Positions 15,927 to 26,400 are shown, numbered from the stretch's first letter. The stretch: 54,535 bases of DNA from Pseudarthrobacter oxydans (GCF_030812335.1 NZ_JAUSSN010000017.1:1-54535), one strand, 5' to 3'. A program made the numbers and translations. Notes: generated from the sequence alone by a model not told the origin.

Positions 15927-16228
15927 GCCCGGAGCATAGCCCCGAACGTTCCGCAGGTGAAGGGCCACAACTCCGGCGCGGCGTCGACGGACTGAATATG
16001 TCAACCGTTTTTGGCCCAGGAGGACGGCCATCCTTGGCCCCACCAGCCTGTGACTTTGCGTTGGAAATGGCGGTTTCGGTGTGAAATGCGACGAACCCTC
16101 AACGGACATTGCGAACGTTTACCGATGTCGTTCGCGTGCGCGGCGTTTTGCGTCGGTCGGCGGCTGGTCCGTTGTCCCGATTATTGAACCGGTCAGGTGT
16201 ATCGCGGTTTTCGGCCATCATTGGCTGC

Positions 16229-16969
16229 CTACGATGTCGGCCGCAACGAGGTGATCATCCGTTTGATATCCAGGTACTCGAGTGTGCCCATGTATAGCTT
16301 GGCCTTTTCGAGGTACGGCAGCGACGGATCGCCGGGAGTCTCATTGTTCACTGGGTCATAGCCCGCGCCGAAGCTCGCGGACGTTGGCGGCCATGTGAAG
16401 AAGTGAAAGATGGGGCACGCTACTTCTCCTGTGGGTGCGGTGGCTGTCTCGATGCCGTACGCAGCTACGGTGTTGATAGTCGGATATGGCGCCGTGACGT
16501 CTCCGCGGGTTTCAAAGACATACCGCGGTGTGGAGCCGCCTTGGGTCAGGGCGGCCATCGGCTGGGTTTCCAATACCGAATATGGGAACCGCTCCACGCA
16601 GGCGGACCCCACGGCCATGTTGGTCCGGAGTGTTGCCATCGGCTTCCCGGCCTGGTTGGTAACTTCCGCGAAGGCGCCACCACCTTCAGGCAAGTCCCCG
16701 GCGGGATCCCTAATGCTCCAGGCCATAGGCAAATCGAAGGTTAACTGGCCGTCGGCCGTGGTGTATTTAGTCCAGACTGCCGATGCGGTAAGACTGGGGG
16801 TTGGGGTCGACGACGCCGGCCGGCTCGGCGTCGAGCTGGAGCTGGATTCGGCAGGAGCCGTCGTCGTCGAGGTCGGCGGGGGCGCTGCCGGCTGGCCGCA
16901 GCCCGCGAGCAGCAAGGCGACGAGAAATGCCGCGGAAACCGCGACGCCGGACGTTGCTGATCTGCTCAT
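16229..16969 (-). CDS. secreted lipoprotein of unknown function
   Basis: 246 residues. The ATG at 16969 follows a strong GGAGGGTGAC site, so 41 upstream in-frame codons are rejected. The start is a lipoprotein signal: M-S-R-S, a hydrophobic core A-A-F-L-V-A-L-L-L and the lipobox L-A-G-C, so the mature protein is lipid-anchored outside the membrane. A Pro/Ser/Thr-rich linker of about 40 residues leads to a globular part with Y-T-T-A-D-G-Q-L-T-F-D-L-P-M-A-W-S-I and three Cys. This resembles DUF-type secreted proteins common in actinobacteria, but I cannot name the family. Confidence 0.85.
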   Translation of the reverse strand: MSRSATSGVAVSAAFLVALLLAGCGQPAAPPPTSTTTAPAESSSSSTPSRPASSTPTPSLTASAVWTKYTTADGQLTFDLPMAWSIRDPAGDLPEGGGAFAEVTNQAGKPMATLRTNMAVGSACVERFPYSVLETQPMAALTQGGSTPRYVFETRGDVTAPYPTINTVAAYGIETATAPTGEVACPIFHFFTWPPTSASFGAGYDPVNNETPGDPSLPYLEKAKLYMGTLEYLDIKRMITSLRPTS

Positions 16970-17281
16970 GTCACCCTCCAAGGATCGATGAATCTCCCTT
17001 AAGTCTGGAGCCGACCGCGCCTTTGGGATCCGCTCCCGAGGCGATTGGCCCCGAATCGTAGCGGGGTATAACGATCGATCTGGCGATTTCATATAACGAC
17101 GCTAGGTGCCGTAGCGCCCGCTACCGGAAGACCCACTCCACGCTGCAAGGGGCCGTAGGGAGTGCCGATCCCCAGTTCTTCGACCCTTTCGCTACGCCGA
17201 TAACGGATCTTTCCTCGGGTCGCAGGGTCAGGGTCGACCCACGAGCGTTCGGACGTCGGCCAAGCGCTGCCGCACGTATCA

Positions 17282-17410
17282 GAACCCGAAGCTGCGCGGG
17301 CCCATCGTGCGCTCTTCTCGGACCCGTATGCGGCAAAGGAAACCGCTGCGGGTGACCTCGACATTTCAAGATTCGTTGCTCAGGCGCCCGTGTTCTCCAA
17401 CCCCGAATGA
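17282..17410 (+). pseudogene. remnant of the 12130-type small protein
   Basis: The frame reads A-A-R-A-H-R-A-L-F-S-D-P, then A-A-K-E-T-A-A-G-D-L-D, and ends A-Q-A-P-V-F-S-N-P-E before TGA, clearly homologous to the 57-residue protein at 12130. No in-frame start codon precedes it before the frame closes, so the N-terminus is lost or recoded. Confidence 0.6.
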
Positions 17411-17485
17411 CACCAGCGCCGCGGGTATCTTGACGCCCATCCTGACCTTCACCCCTCGGACCTGCGCGCGCGGCCGGCTCTTGAG

Positions 17486-17578
17486 ATGGCGAAACCTGTG
17501 GCGCGTGTTCCCAAGCCGGAAGTCCTTCCCTGCCGCGGCCTGTACGAGCCCAAATGGGACGACTTCAGGGCAGTGGAC
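17486..17578 (+). pseudogene. ATP-dependent DNA ligase N-terminal fragment
   Basis: The ATG at 17486 opens R-V-P-K-P-E-V-L-P followed by L-Y-E-P-K-W-D-D-F-R-A-V. E-P-K-W-D-G-F-R is the nucleotidyltransferase motif I of LigC/LigD-type DNA ligases, with the adenylated Lys. Here the Gly is Asp. Homology ends about 30 codons in, where the sequence passes into a DUF1016 fragment, so only a scrap of the gene is left. Confidence 0.7.
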
Positions 17579-17596
17579 CCGCAGGCGAACGAGCCA

Positions 17597-17808
17597 TGGA
17601 GGAGCAAAGTCCTTGACCGGCTCGCACGCGATATGCGGGCAGAGTTCCCGCATATGAGGGGTTTTCCCGGACCAACATGCACGCCCTCGCCGCGGCATGG
17701 AACGGCCCGGAACCAATTGTCCAGACGCCGTCTGGACAATTGACCTGGAGCCACAACGTTGTGCTCGTGGACAAGCTGGCCGACCACGAGCTGCGTCAAT
17801 GGTATGGG
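17597..17808 (+). pseudogene. DUF1016 (YhcG-like, PDDEXK nuclease family) N-terminal fragment, frameshifted
   Basis: The piece reads V-L-D-R-L-A-R-D-M-R-A-E-F-P-H-M-R-G-F. A one-base loss in a T/C run then shifts the frame to N-M-H-A-L-A-A-A-W-N-G-P, V-Q-T-P-S-G-Q-L-T-W-S-H-N-V-V-L and V-D-K-L-A-D-H-E-L-R-Q-W-Y. This is the DUF1016 N-terminal domain; the C-terminal nuclease domain is missing. The codons for I-V-Q-T-P-S-G-Q-L form a perfect 13-bp inverted repeat at 17714-17742. Such genes often accompany restriction-modification loci. Confidence 0.75.
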
Positions 17809-17961
17809 TCAATCGCGCCAAACGTTCGGACGCCTGACACGCCAGCGGGAGCGGCGCCAGCCCGGTGTCCGTCAGTACTTGTGTCCGCGGCCAGGCTGGG
17901 CCAGCATTGAACCGGACCGGTGGCCAGTGTGGCGCCGGCGCTCCGGAGGAGGTGCGGCAGC

Positions 17962-19116
17962 ATGTCCCAACGGATACACGGTGATCCCGACCCGAGGTTG
18001 CCGCCGCTAGTCAGCCCGGCCGATTTCGCCGGCCTGCCGGGGCTGTGCCACCTGGCGGCCGCGGGTGAGACGCCCATGCTCGCCTCCCAGGCGGCACTCT
18101 TCAGCGAATTCATGAACGACAAGGCCAAGGGGATGGGCGGGCGGGAACGCATCTACGCCAAGGTTACGCGGACTGCTGACTCGCTGGCCGCCCTGCTTGG
18201 CTGCCAGCCGGAAGAGCTGGGATTCCCCCAAAACGTGGCGCAGGCCGTGAACATGGTGGCGCGCAGCATCGACGTTTCCGGCGGCAACGTCGTCATGCCG
18301 CAGTGGGAATACCCGTCAGACATGTATCCGTGGCGGACCGGCACCACCATGGAAATCCGTCTGGTCCGGAGCTCGGACCACCTGATGGATCCCCAGAGGT
18401 TCGGCGACGCTGTGGACAGTTCGACCCGGGCCATCATGGCCAGTCTGGTCTCCTACTACACCGGCGAGCTGATCGATTTGAAGGACTACCGCGTGATTGC
18501 CGATTCCTGCGGCGCGGTGCTGATCGTGGACGTCTCCCAGGCCCTGGGTGTTGCGGGTTTCGACGTTTCGCTGGCTGATTTCGCCGTCGCGTGCGGTTAC
18601 AAGTGGGCCCTGGGCACGCACGGCGCAGGAATCGCCTACTGCAATTCTGCCCGACAGCCTGGCTGGCAGCCGCGGGAATCCGGCTGGACCTCTGCGGTGT
18701 GGGTGGATGCGGACATCCGGGACACCTCGGTCACTCCGGTCCTGGACGGGCGGCGCTTCGAGCTCGGAAACCCCGCCGCGCTGTGCGTGCAGATGCTGGG
18801 AGCCGGCATCGACTACCTGCGCGCCAGCGGACTGGCCCGAATTGAGGCCCATGTGCGGGCACTGACCGACGTCTTGTGGACCGAGCTCGACGGCCTGGGG
18901 ATGCGGATGCTCACCCCCGGCGACTCCGCCAGACGGGCGGGTATCGTCGCGTTCGAGGTCGACGACGAGGGCGTCTGGCGCCGCGGCCTCGAAGCCCGAG
19001 GTGTGCTTGCCTGGACCGGAGACAAACGGGTGCGAATTTCGCCCCACCTGTACAACGGGATGGCTGATATCCGGCAGGCCATCGAGGCCGTCGACGCTCT
19101 ACGGAGGGCCAGCTAA
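17962..19116 (+). CDS. class V aminotransferase-fold PLP-dependent enzyme
   Basis: 384 residues. The ATG at 17962 follows GGAGGAGGT 8-9 bases upstream; the earlier in-frame GTG is rejected. Fold-type I PLP features are visible. V-L-I-V-D-V-S-Q-A-L-G gives the Asp (about 190) that pairs with the pyridine nitrogen. The following Ser-Gln and the C-G-Y-K-W-A-L-G motif give the Schiff-base Lys at about 214. The kynureninase/cysteine-desulfurase-like start (L-C-H-L-A-A-A-G-E-T-P-M) and late R-I-S-P-H-L-Y-N motif fit the isopenicillin-N-epimerase/EgtE-like branch. Substrate is unknown; no biosynthetic partners lie next to it. Codon use is normal for the window. Confidence 0.9.
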   Translation: MSQRIHGDPDPRLPPLVSPADFAGLPGLCHLAAAGETPMLASQAALFSEFMNDKAKGMGGRERIYAKVTRTADSLAALLGCQPEELGFPQNVAQAVNMVARSIDVSGGNVVMPQWEYPSDMYPWRTGTTMEIRLVRSSDHLMDPQRFGDAVDSSTRAIMASLVSYYTGELIDLKDYRVIADSCGAVLIVDVSQALGVAGFDVSLADFAVACGYKWALGTHGAGIAYCNSARQPGWQPRESGWTSAVWVDADIRDTSVTPVLDGRRFELGNPAALCVQMLGAGIDYLRASGLARIEAHVRALTDVLWTELDGLGMRMLTPGDSARRAGIVAFEVDDEGVWRRGLEARGVLAWTGDKRVRISPHLYNGMADIRQAIEAVDALRRAS

Positions 19117-19308
19117 GACGGCCAACTGGGCGGCAGCGGTATGCCTGGGATATAGTTTTTCGCTCCACCTTTGACCAAGTCTGGCCCACCCCTGCACCTA
19201 GTTAGGGTCGGCTTCAGCGAGCCTGTTCTCAGGAGAGTCCGCGGAGGCAACGACTTTGCGTGGTGAGTGGTGGTCAATAGCCCCTGGACAGCCGGGCCGG
19301 ACAGAAAA

Positions 19309-19342
19309 GGTGCCGCACGCCGGATCAGGGGCGTGCGGCACC
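19309..19342 (-). terminator. intrinsic terminator of the AMIN-like gene
   Basis: A perfect 13-bp stem (GGTGCCGCACGCC with its complement) and an 8-base loop. On the minus strand it is followed by TTTTCT. It lies 13 bases beyond the stop codon at 19355. Confidence 0.85.
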
Positions 19343-19354
19343 TTCTGGATTCCG

Positions 19355-19903
19355 TCACCAGAAGTGGGCAACGTCCACTATCAGCCGGGAACCGGACCCT
19401 GGCCCCTCGAGGGTGAAGACCCGGAAGGGCAGTCGGGCGCGAACGCCCAGGCCGATGCTGGTGGAACCCTCGAAGCTTCCGGCGTAAACCAGTTGCCGGA
19501 AGGTCTGGTAGCTGGCCACGTTGGACAGCTCAGCCTTTGCGGCCGGGTTGTAGGTGACGTTGCCAACGCTGTCATAGGAGGGTGCATTCACGGTGACCTG
19601 CAGGCGTGCCTTGCCGTACACCGGGATCGTGAAGCCGGAGCCGTCCTGGATGATCTCCGGGACGTACCCCACCGTGTAGCCCTTGACGGGGCCATTGAGG
19701 TCAACCACCATCCGGTCGAAGCAGTACTGCTGCCCCGTCCGTACGTTGGTAACGGATGCTGAGCTCATCTCGGGCGCGGCCTTATCCTGAGATCCCCATT
19801 CGAGACCGCAATACGAAGTGGCTGCCGACGCGGGCCCCGGCGCCAGGATGCCCAGCCCAACGGCCGCGAGGAGCGCGATGAGCCAGAGTAGGAGTTTTTT
19901 CAT
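19355..19903 (-). CDS. secreted AMIN-like domain protein
   Basis: 182 residues with a clear Sec signal peptide: M-K-K-L-L-L-W-L-I-A-L-L-A-A-V-G and the cleavage region G-P-A-S-A-A. The mature part carries R-T-G-Q-Q-Y-C-F-D-R-M-V-V-D-L-N-G, Y-T-V-G-Y-V-P and, at the end, G-S-R-L-I-V-D-V-A-H-F-W, a pattern I associate with the actinobacterial AMIN-like beta-sandwich family of exported proteins. AMIN domains bind peptidoglycan or envelope structures; a role here is inference. Two Cys in the mature chain may form a disulfide. It is monocistronic, with its own terminator. Confidence 0.82.
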   Translation of the reverse strand: MKKLLLWLIALLAAVGLGILAPGPASAATSYCGLEWGSQDKAAPEMSSASVTNVRTGQQYCFDRMVVDLNGPVKGYTVGYVPEIIQDGSGFTIPVYGKARLQVTVNAPSYDSVGNVTYNPAAKAELSNVASYQTFRQLVYAGSFEGSTSIGLGVRARLPFRVFTLEGPGSGSRLIVDVAHFW

Positions 19904-20678
19904 GAGGGTGCCATTCAGAGAGGTGGTGCGGTGGATAGCTCAAGATTAAGGAAGCCAAGCCCTCAAAACGAGGGCTGTTGCCGCTTCGGGGCGGAACCGT
20001 AACGAACACCGCATCCGGGTCACGCGCCAGTAAATCCCGGGCCTATTTGTCGGCCTTATTAACCGGACCCTTGTTGAATTGCGCTGGCCGGGATCTATTA
20101 TCCGCGAGGCGCAATCGCCGATTTTGCGCAGCTGCATCGGCCAGCGACGGTCAATCCTGCAATGAGTGGTGATGCCGTCACGGTGAGGGCGAGACCGCCC
20201 AGGTCGTGGAAGGCCCTCTGCGGGTGGGTACCCGAAACCTCGGGCGACCCACCGGCGTGGTCGCATGCGAGCCTTCAAATGAAGGTTGGGTTTAGGGGTG
20301 CTGAAGGTTGTGTCTTATATCCTAAGTTTGGACAATAGTCAAGGATGCCCCTTGGATTTTCTTCGGATCTGTGCTTAGCTCTCTCCACTGACCCCGCACC
20401 ACAGAGAGGTGGTAAACCGATGGGCACGATGGAAGGAATCCCGCCGACGACTTCGCTGGCGGCGGTTCGGTCATACTTGCTGGCCGAGTGCAACTACCAA
20501 TCAAACGAGCCGGACCCGGGGTTTTTTCGACCATCGGTCCCGCAAATGGCTTCCAACTACCCCAATATCCCGAGGCGATTAAGCCAATACGAACCGACGC
20601 TGGACTTGCGGCGGGCGGCCAACGCCTCTGCTCGAATGCGCGCCAGAAAATGTCAGACCTCGTTGGTACGGTGCTCGC
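19904..20678. other. 775-bp gap upstream of the Wadjet operon, no supported gene
   Basis: Local base composition is lower in GC around 20280-20360 and 20520-20600 than in the flanking genes, as expected for a promoter region or an old integration boundary. Short frames lack ribosome sites and motifs. I see no repeat or tRNA here. Confidence 0.4.
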
Positions 20679-22247
20679 ATGACCGGTGAATCAGTAGATC
20701 CGCGACAGCGCCAGACGCTAGGCGCCTTGCGCTACGCCGTCAACGAGGATGCGGCGACTTACCTGGCTATCATGCGCCTCTTCACGAGTGGAATGAGTGG
20801 CTTCTTGTCCGACCAGTCCGCGGACGACGTGACCGAGCGTCTCGCCGAGCTGGGACTCGTCCTCGACCGGGATACGGTCGACCTGCGGCTCTCGTACTTG
20901 GTGGAACACGGCAACCTTGCCCGGAGCCCGCGCGAGACCGAAGCGCGCAGCGTTCGGGACTACCTCTCCAACCGCGCGCGCTATCAATTGACACCGCGTG
21001 GGGAGCTGGTTCATCGCCAAGTGGAGGAGCTCCTCGCCCACACCGATAGGGTTCGGGAGGTCTCCAGCGAGATGCTTCCCGGAATTCTCGCCGGCATCGA
21101 GGAGCTTGCGCGGCTTGCGTCCCATAGGCTCGAGGCCGTTGATCCCCGCGACGTGGCCAGGCGCATCACCACCCTGTTCGCCCAGTTCGAGGTGCTGGTC
21201 TCATCCACCCGCCAGTTTTACTCCTACCTGACCCAGGTGCTGACTCGCTTCGACCTCGGCCGCGATGAGTTCGTGATGTTCAAGGGAGCACTGATCGACT
21301 ATCTCCAACGCTTCGTCGACGAGATCTCGCGACACATGCCCCAGGTCGGCGACCGGCTGGGCCACCTTGAGACATTGGTCCCGGCTCTCTGTGCACGAGC
21401 CAACGCTGATGCGCGGCTGGTGGGACTCGATGGCGTTCAGGCCCGACGCGCCACCGGACTCGAGGCAGGTGACTGGGAGAGCCTGCATACCTGGTTCGTC
21501 GGGTCCCAGGGCCGCCGATCCGATGCCGAGAATGTCAGACGGCTTGCCACCGACGCGATGCGATCGCTGCTGACCAACCTGCGGCGGATCGCAGCTGGGG
21601 CCGACCGTCAGCAGAGCCGGTACGCCGATCTAATTCGCCTTGCTCGATGGTTTGACTCTGCTGACGACGACCGGGCCCATGAAATCTGGGCGGCGGCTTT
21701 CGGTCTATATTCGGCCCGGCACCTCTCGTTCGCGGCAGACCCCGACGGTGACCCGGTGCCAGCGACGCAGAGTTGGTGGATGGCCCCGGTCGCCGAAGTT
21801 CCGATCGGGCTTCGGACCCATGGTGAACGTAAGACAGGCGGCAGGGCCGGTGCCCGAGTCGACTACTCCGTCGCCAAGCAGGCACGACTGGCTGAGCGTG
21901 AGCTGGAGCAGCGCCGCAATACCGAGGCCATCCGCGAGCTTGCCTCCCATGCCGGGCCGCTGCGAGAGGCCCGGCTCAGCGACGACGCACGTGCCGCTCT
22001 CCTGGATCTCTATGCCCAGGCGCTTAGTCGCCACAGCCGCCCGCTGTCGACTGAGACCCCGACCTGGAGTGAGGCACGCGTCGATGACGCCGTACTTCGC
22101 CTTGAGCTGCGCGCGGCGCCCGGGACTTCGGTAAGCATCAAGAGTCCATCGGGCGCGCTAATCCTCCGCGACCTGGCTATCGACCTCACCACAACCAGTG
22201 CAGAGCGGCCGAGCGCCGCAATGGCCGAGCGGCGGGCCGAAGCATGA
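20679..22247 (+). CDS. jetA: Wadjet-type JetA, DUF2397 (TIGR02677) kleisin-like subunit
   Basis: 522 residues. The N-terminal L-R-Y-A-V-N-E-D-A-A-T-Y-L-A-I-M-R-L-F opening and the long helical middle (T-L-F-A-Q-F-E-V-L-V-S-S-T-R-Q-F-Y-S-Y-L) match DUF2397. The late R-V-D-Y-S-V-A-K-Q-A-R-L and E-R-E-L-E-Q-R-R stretch fits as well. In Wadjet systems JetA is the kleisin that links the SMC heads and helps recognise and extrude plasmid DNA loops for cleavage. Subunit assignment follows gene order and family, not structure. The ATG has no good ribosome site, so translation may be leaderless, or the true start may differ by a few codons. Stop and next start overlap by ATGA. Confidence 0.88.
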   Translation: MTGESVDPRQRQTLGALRYAVNEDAATYLAIMRLFTSGMSGFLSDQSADDVTERLAELGLVLDRDTVDLRLSYLVEHGNLARSPRETEARSVRDYLSNRARYQLTPRGELVHRQVEELLAHTDRVREVSSEMLPGILAGIEELARLASHRLEAVDPRDVARRITTLFAQFEVLVSSTRQFYSYLTQVLTRFDLGRDEFVMFKGALIDYLQRFVDEISRHMPQVGDRLGHLETLVPALCARANADARLVGLDGVQARRATGLEAGDWESLHTWFVGSQGRRSDAENVRRLATDAMRSLLTNLRRIAAGADRQQSRYADLIRLARWFDSADDDRAHEIWAAAFGLYSARHLSFAADPDGDPVPATQSWWMAPVAEVPIGLRTHGERKTGGRAGARVDYSVAKQARLAERELEQRRNTEAIRELASHAGPLREARLSDDARAALLDLYAQALSRHSRPLSTETPTWSEARVDDAVLRLELRAAPGTSVSIKSPSGALILRDLAIDLTTTSAERPSAAMAERRAEA

Positions 22248-23461
22248 GCCATGATTTCGAGCGAGCTGCTGCCGCTACGGACCTGTTAGCCGAGGCAGAC
22301 GTCCGCAACGCTGCACGGTCGATGCTGCGCACACCGTTGCTCCATGCAGACGCTCACCCCGACGAACTTGTCCTGGTTCGTCGTCACCAGGACGAGTTGA
22401 TACGTCTCTTCGCCGACAGCCTGGGCTACCGCTTGGTCGTGGAGCCAGGACTCGCAAGGCTCTACAAGAGCGGACTGGGACCAGACGCGAGTCGAGGCCT
22501 GCGGCGCCGCAACGACGCAATATTCACACCGCGCCGTTACGCAATGCTCGCACTTACCCTTGCCGCGCTCACTCAGTCTCGCCACCAGATGATGGTCGAC
22601 GAGTTGGTCGCTGCTGTTCGTTCGGCAGCAGCCGACGCAGGCATTGACGTCGATCTCGACAGCATCCATGAGCGCCGTGCGCTCCACTCGGCCCTTATTG
22701 CGCTCGTCGAACTCGGCGTGCTGAGTGAACGCGACGGCGATCTGGAGCACTGGGCCGAACGTCGTACCGAGTCACTCCTCGACGTCCACCGCGACCGGCT
22801 CGCCGTACTCGTCGCGGCTCCACTCGGGGGCTGCGAACGCCCTGAGGAGCTGCTCGCTGTGGCGGCGGTGCCCTCGTCCGCCGGTGGTGCCCGGGTCGCG
22901 ATCCGGCGGCGTCTGACCGAACAGCCGGTGCTCTCAATCGAAGACCTGACCGAGGAACAGCTCGGCTGGTGGCGGCGCAACCGTGAGCGGGAGCGCGAGT
23001 GGTACCGCCGCTATCTCGGCCTCGACCTGGAGCTGCGAGCCGAGGGTGCCGTCGCGATTGACCCAGGCGGAGAATTCAGTGATTTCGGCTTTCCAGGATT
23101 GGGCTCGGCCAAGCATTTCGCTCTCCTTCTGCTCGACGAGCTAGTCGACGTGCTGCGCTGGGACAACGGCTCGGAACTGTACGGCATGACGTGGGCGCGC
23201 GTGGCTGCCTCGACCGCACGGCAGGCTGGCGACCGGGTCTTTGCCGCCTGGCAGCGGGGACTGCGCAAGGCACACCGGGATGACCCCGACTCTGTCTATG
23301 ACGAGGCCCTTGCCGTGCCCACTGCAGCTGGCTTGGTCCGCCGCGACGAGGGCGGGCTGTTCGTGCACGCTGCCGCCGCTCGCTATGCACCACGACCAGA
23401 GCTACTCAGGGCGGAAGGGCCGTCCGGCGAGCGCTCCCTGTTTGAGGAGGACAACCCATGA
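22244..23461 (+). CDS. jetB: Wadjet-type JetB, DUF2398 (TIGR02678) subunit
   Basis: 405 residues beginning in the ATGA overlap with jetA. Family landmarks include R-N-A-A-R-S-M-L-R-T-P-L-L near the start, then L-G-Y-R-L-V-V-E-P-G-L-A-R-L-Y-K with R-R-Y-A-M-L-A-L-T-L-A-A-L (winged-helix part), and W-G-R-R-N-R-E-R-E type basic helices. JetB is the KITE-like winged-helix partner that binds the kleisin and the SMC ATPase in the other Wadjet types. It ends in the ATGA start of jetC, so all subunits are translationally coupled. No truncation or frameshift is seen. Confidence 0.88.
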   Translation: MSHDFERAAAATDLLAEADVRNAARSMLRTPLLHADAHPDELVLVRRHQDELIRLFADSLGYRLVVEPGLARLYKSGLGPDASRGLRRRNDAIFTPRRYAMLALTLAALTQSRHQMMVDELVAAVRSAAADAGIDVDLDSIHERRALHSALIALVELGVLSERDGDLEHWAERRTESLLDVHRDRLAVLVAAPLGGCERPEELLAVAAVPSSAGGARVAIRRRLTEQPVLSIEDLTEEQLGWWRRNREREREWYRRYLGLDLELRAEGAVAIDPGGEFSDFGFPGLGSAKHFALLLLDELVDVLRWDNGSELYGMTWARVAASTARQAGDRVFAAWQRGLRKAHRDDPDSVYDEALAVPTAAGLVRRDEGGLFVHAAAARYAPRPELLRAEGPSGERSLFEEDNP

Positions 23462-26400
23462 CCATCGCCTTATCCCAGCCGACTCACACAACGTCGCCGT
23501 GGGGCTCCCAGCGGTTCAGGCTTAACCGCGCCGGGATCCTCAACGTATGGCAGTACGACGATCAGGAGTTCGGCTTCGCCGACGGCCGGCTCCTGTTGCG
23601 CGGCGCCAACGGTGCAGGCAAATCCAAGACTCTGGAGATGCTGCTGCCCTTCGCACTCGACGGCGATAAGGCGCGCATTACCGCTTCGGCCAAGCATCAC
23701 ACCAGCCTGCTGTGGTTGATGACCGACGGCTATGAGGGCCAGGCGCGGGTGGGTTACATCTGGGTGGAATTCCTGCGGACGGCCGCCGAAGGTACAGAGG
23801 AGGTGTTCACCTGCGGTGTCGGCATACGCGCGACAGCGTCGGCACGGACTGCCACTGCTTGGCACTTCGCCACCAGCCGCCGGATCGGTCACGATCTCAC
23901 CCTCGAGGACGACGGCGGTCCTCTCTCCCGGCCGCGGCTCGAGGAGATCCTCGGCAGCGACGGACAGGTCTTCGAGAAAGCGGCCGCCTACAAGGAGTAT
24001 GTCGGACGCACCCTGTTCGGTCTCGACTCCGCGCAGTACGACGAGGTACTAAGGTTGCTCTACTGGCTGCGTCAGCCCCAGGTCGGCGAGGACATCGAGC
24101 CGGCGAAGCTGGCCCAACAGCTCTCGCAGGCACTGCCGCAACTCGACGAGCAGGCCGTCCGCGCCGCCGGTGAGACTTTCGATGAACTCACCGCCTTCGG
24201 CGAGCAAATCGAGCGACGGGCGGCCGCCGCTGAGGCGCTTGGTCTACTTGCCGGCGCCTATGCCAGCTATGCCCGGGCCGTAGTGGCCGAGCGGGCCCGC
24301 GACGTCGTGGAGGTATTGCAGGCCGAGCGCCGATTGCGCAACGAGGTCCGGCGCACCCAGAAAGGTATGGAAGCAGTCAGCGTCCAGCAGGCCGGTGCTG
24401 AAGGCGTGCGGGAAGCGGCCCGCAGAGGGATTCAAGACGATGCCGCGCGGCTCCGAACACTCGAGGCAAGCCCCGAGTTTCGCAACCAGGTCCGGCTGGG
24501 CGAACTGGAGGAAGTTTCCGCCCGGGACGCGGAATTTGCCGAGCAGGCGCTGCACCGCCTCACCCGCCAGACCGATGAGGTCAAGCGACGCTCCAACGCG
24601 CTTCGGAGCCGCGGCAATGATGCCCAGAAAGAGCTGCGGGATCACGGTGCAAGACTCCGGGAACTGGATCGGCGCCAACGCGAGACCGTCCCCGGTTCCA
24701 GCGTGCCAGTGCCGGCCGTACTCGACGGTGTGGTTCTCGACCGAATCGAGCAGTTCGATGTGCTCAGAGCTGCCTTGGACCAGGGCCTCGGGTCGGTGCA
24801 GCACGCACGCTCCTCCGTGAGCCGACGCACGGCAGGTGTAGGGGTCGTCCGCGGTGCCCTCGCGGACGCGGACATCGCGCTGGCCTCGCAGCGCCAGGCG
24901 GAGCGCGAGGCCGCCACCTCTGAGGTCCGCTGGGAAGACGCACGCGAGGCCCGGGTCAAAGCCGAGCTCAGCGCGGGGGCCGAAGCCGAGGCGCTCACCA
25001 CCGCGCTGGCTGCTTGGATCAAAACGCCGCCCGCGCCTGATATCGTCCAGCTCGAAGAGCTGACCGAGGAGTCCGTGCTCGGCCTTGCCCCGTTGGCCAA
25101 GGCCAGCGCGGCACCGCTGCTGGAGACGTTGCATGAAGATCAGGGCAAGGCCGCTGCTCGCCGAGACAGCGCTGAGGCCGAAATCAAGCGACTGACGGAG
25201 GAACGGGCTAGGGCTAAGGCCGAGCGCGACCCGGCTCCGCCACCGCCCATCCTGGCCCGCACCGAGCGCATCGATGGCTGCGCGCTGTGGCAGGTCATCG
25301 ACTTTGAATCAGGGCTTGACGCCGACGCCCGCGCAGGGCTGGAAGCCGCCCTTCAGGCCTCCGGACTCCTCGACGCTTGGGTGCGTCCCGGCGGGCTGCT
25401 GCTCAATCCGGGGCGCTTTGACATGGTCCTCTCCGCGACAGCATCGATTAGCCCCGCTGGCGACACACTCGCGGGGATGTTGGTCCCGGACCTCCCGGTC
25501 GCGTGTGACTTGACTGCCGACGACGTAGGGCAGGTGCTGGCCGTGATCGGCACCGGTAGCGACCCTGATGCCTTCGTCTGGATGAGGCCCGACGGTGCAT
25601 GGCGGCTGGGGCCCACCCACGGCCGCGCCGCCAAACAGCGGGCCCAGTTCATCGGAGCCACCGCGAGGGCTCAGGAGCGGGCGCGGCGCCTCGCTATCCT
25701 CGATGCTTTGATCGCCGAGCAGAGGACAGTGCGGGATGCGGCGGCAAAAGGCCACGCCGGCTTCTCCACCGCCATAGCTGAGCTCGAGCATTGGGTGGCG
25801 GCCGTTCCGCCCGGGCAAGCCCTACTGAGAGCGTGGACCCGCCTGGAGGAACGCCGCGAGGTCGGGGAGCGCGAGGAACGTGAGAACCGCTCCGCTCAGG
25901 CTTCTGCACACGCGGCGCGAACGGCCGCGGCCCATGCCCACGAGACGCTGGAGCGCCGTGCAGCCGAGCAGGAACTGCCCGCCGACGGAGCTGGCCTCGA
26001 AGCCGTCGAGCAGGAGCTGCGGGGTCTCGACGCGGAGCTACAAGAGGCGGTGCGCCAGGATAGGTCCATCCGCGGCGGCCTGGCGCTGTGGAGAGAAGCC
26101 CTCGGCGAGGTTGAAATTGCCAAGGCTGCCCTGGCGGAGGAGCAAAGGGCAGAATTGGCGGCCTCACGCAATGCAAGCGCGTCGCGGGCGGCTCTGGAGA
26201 CGTTGCGGGCCTCCGTCGGCGACTCAGTCCAGGAGTTGGAGCGCAAGATCCGCGGCGTGCGAAAGTCCCGGCAGGCCCATGAGGCGACTGAGGAGAATGC
26301 AACGAAGAAGGTCGAGGCGCTCATCAAGGCCTACGGCGAAGCCGCAGCCGATGCGCGAAACGCAAGGGAGCGTCTGATCGAGCACCTCGATGCGCGCTCT

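Noticed and set aside
24244..25134. 296-codon minus-strand frame inside jetC
   Set aside because: Pure shadow of the SMC coiled-coil coding sequence; no motif and no start signal.
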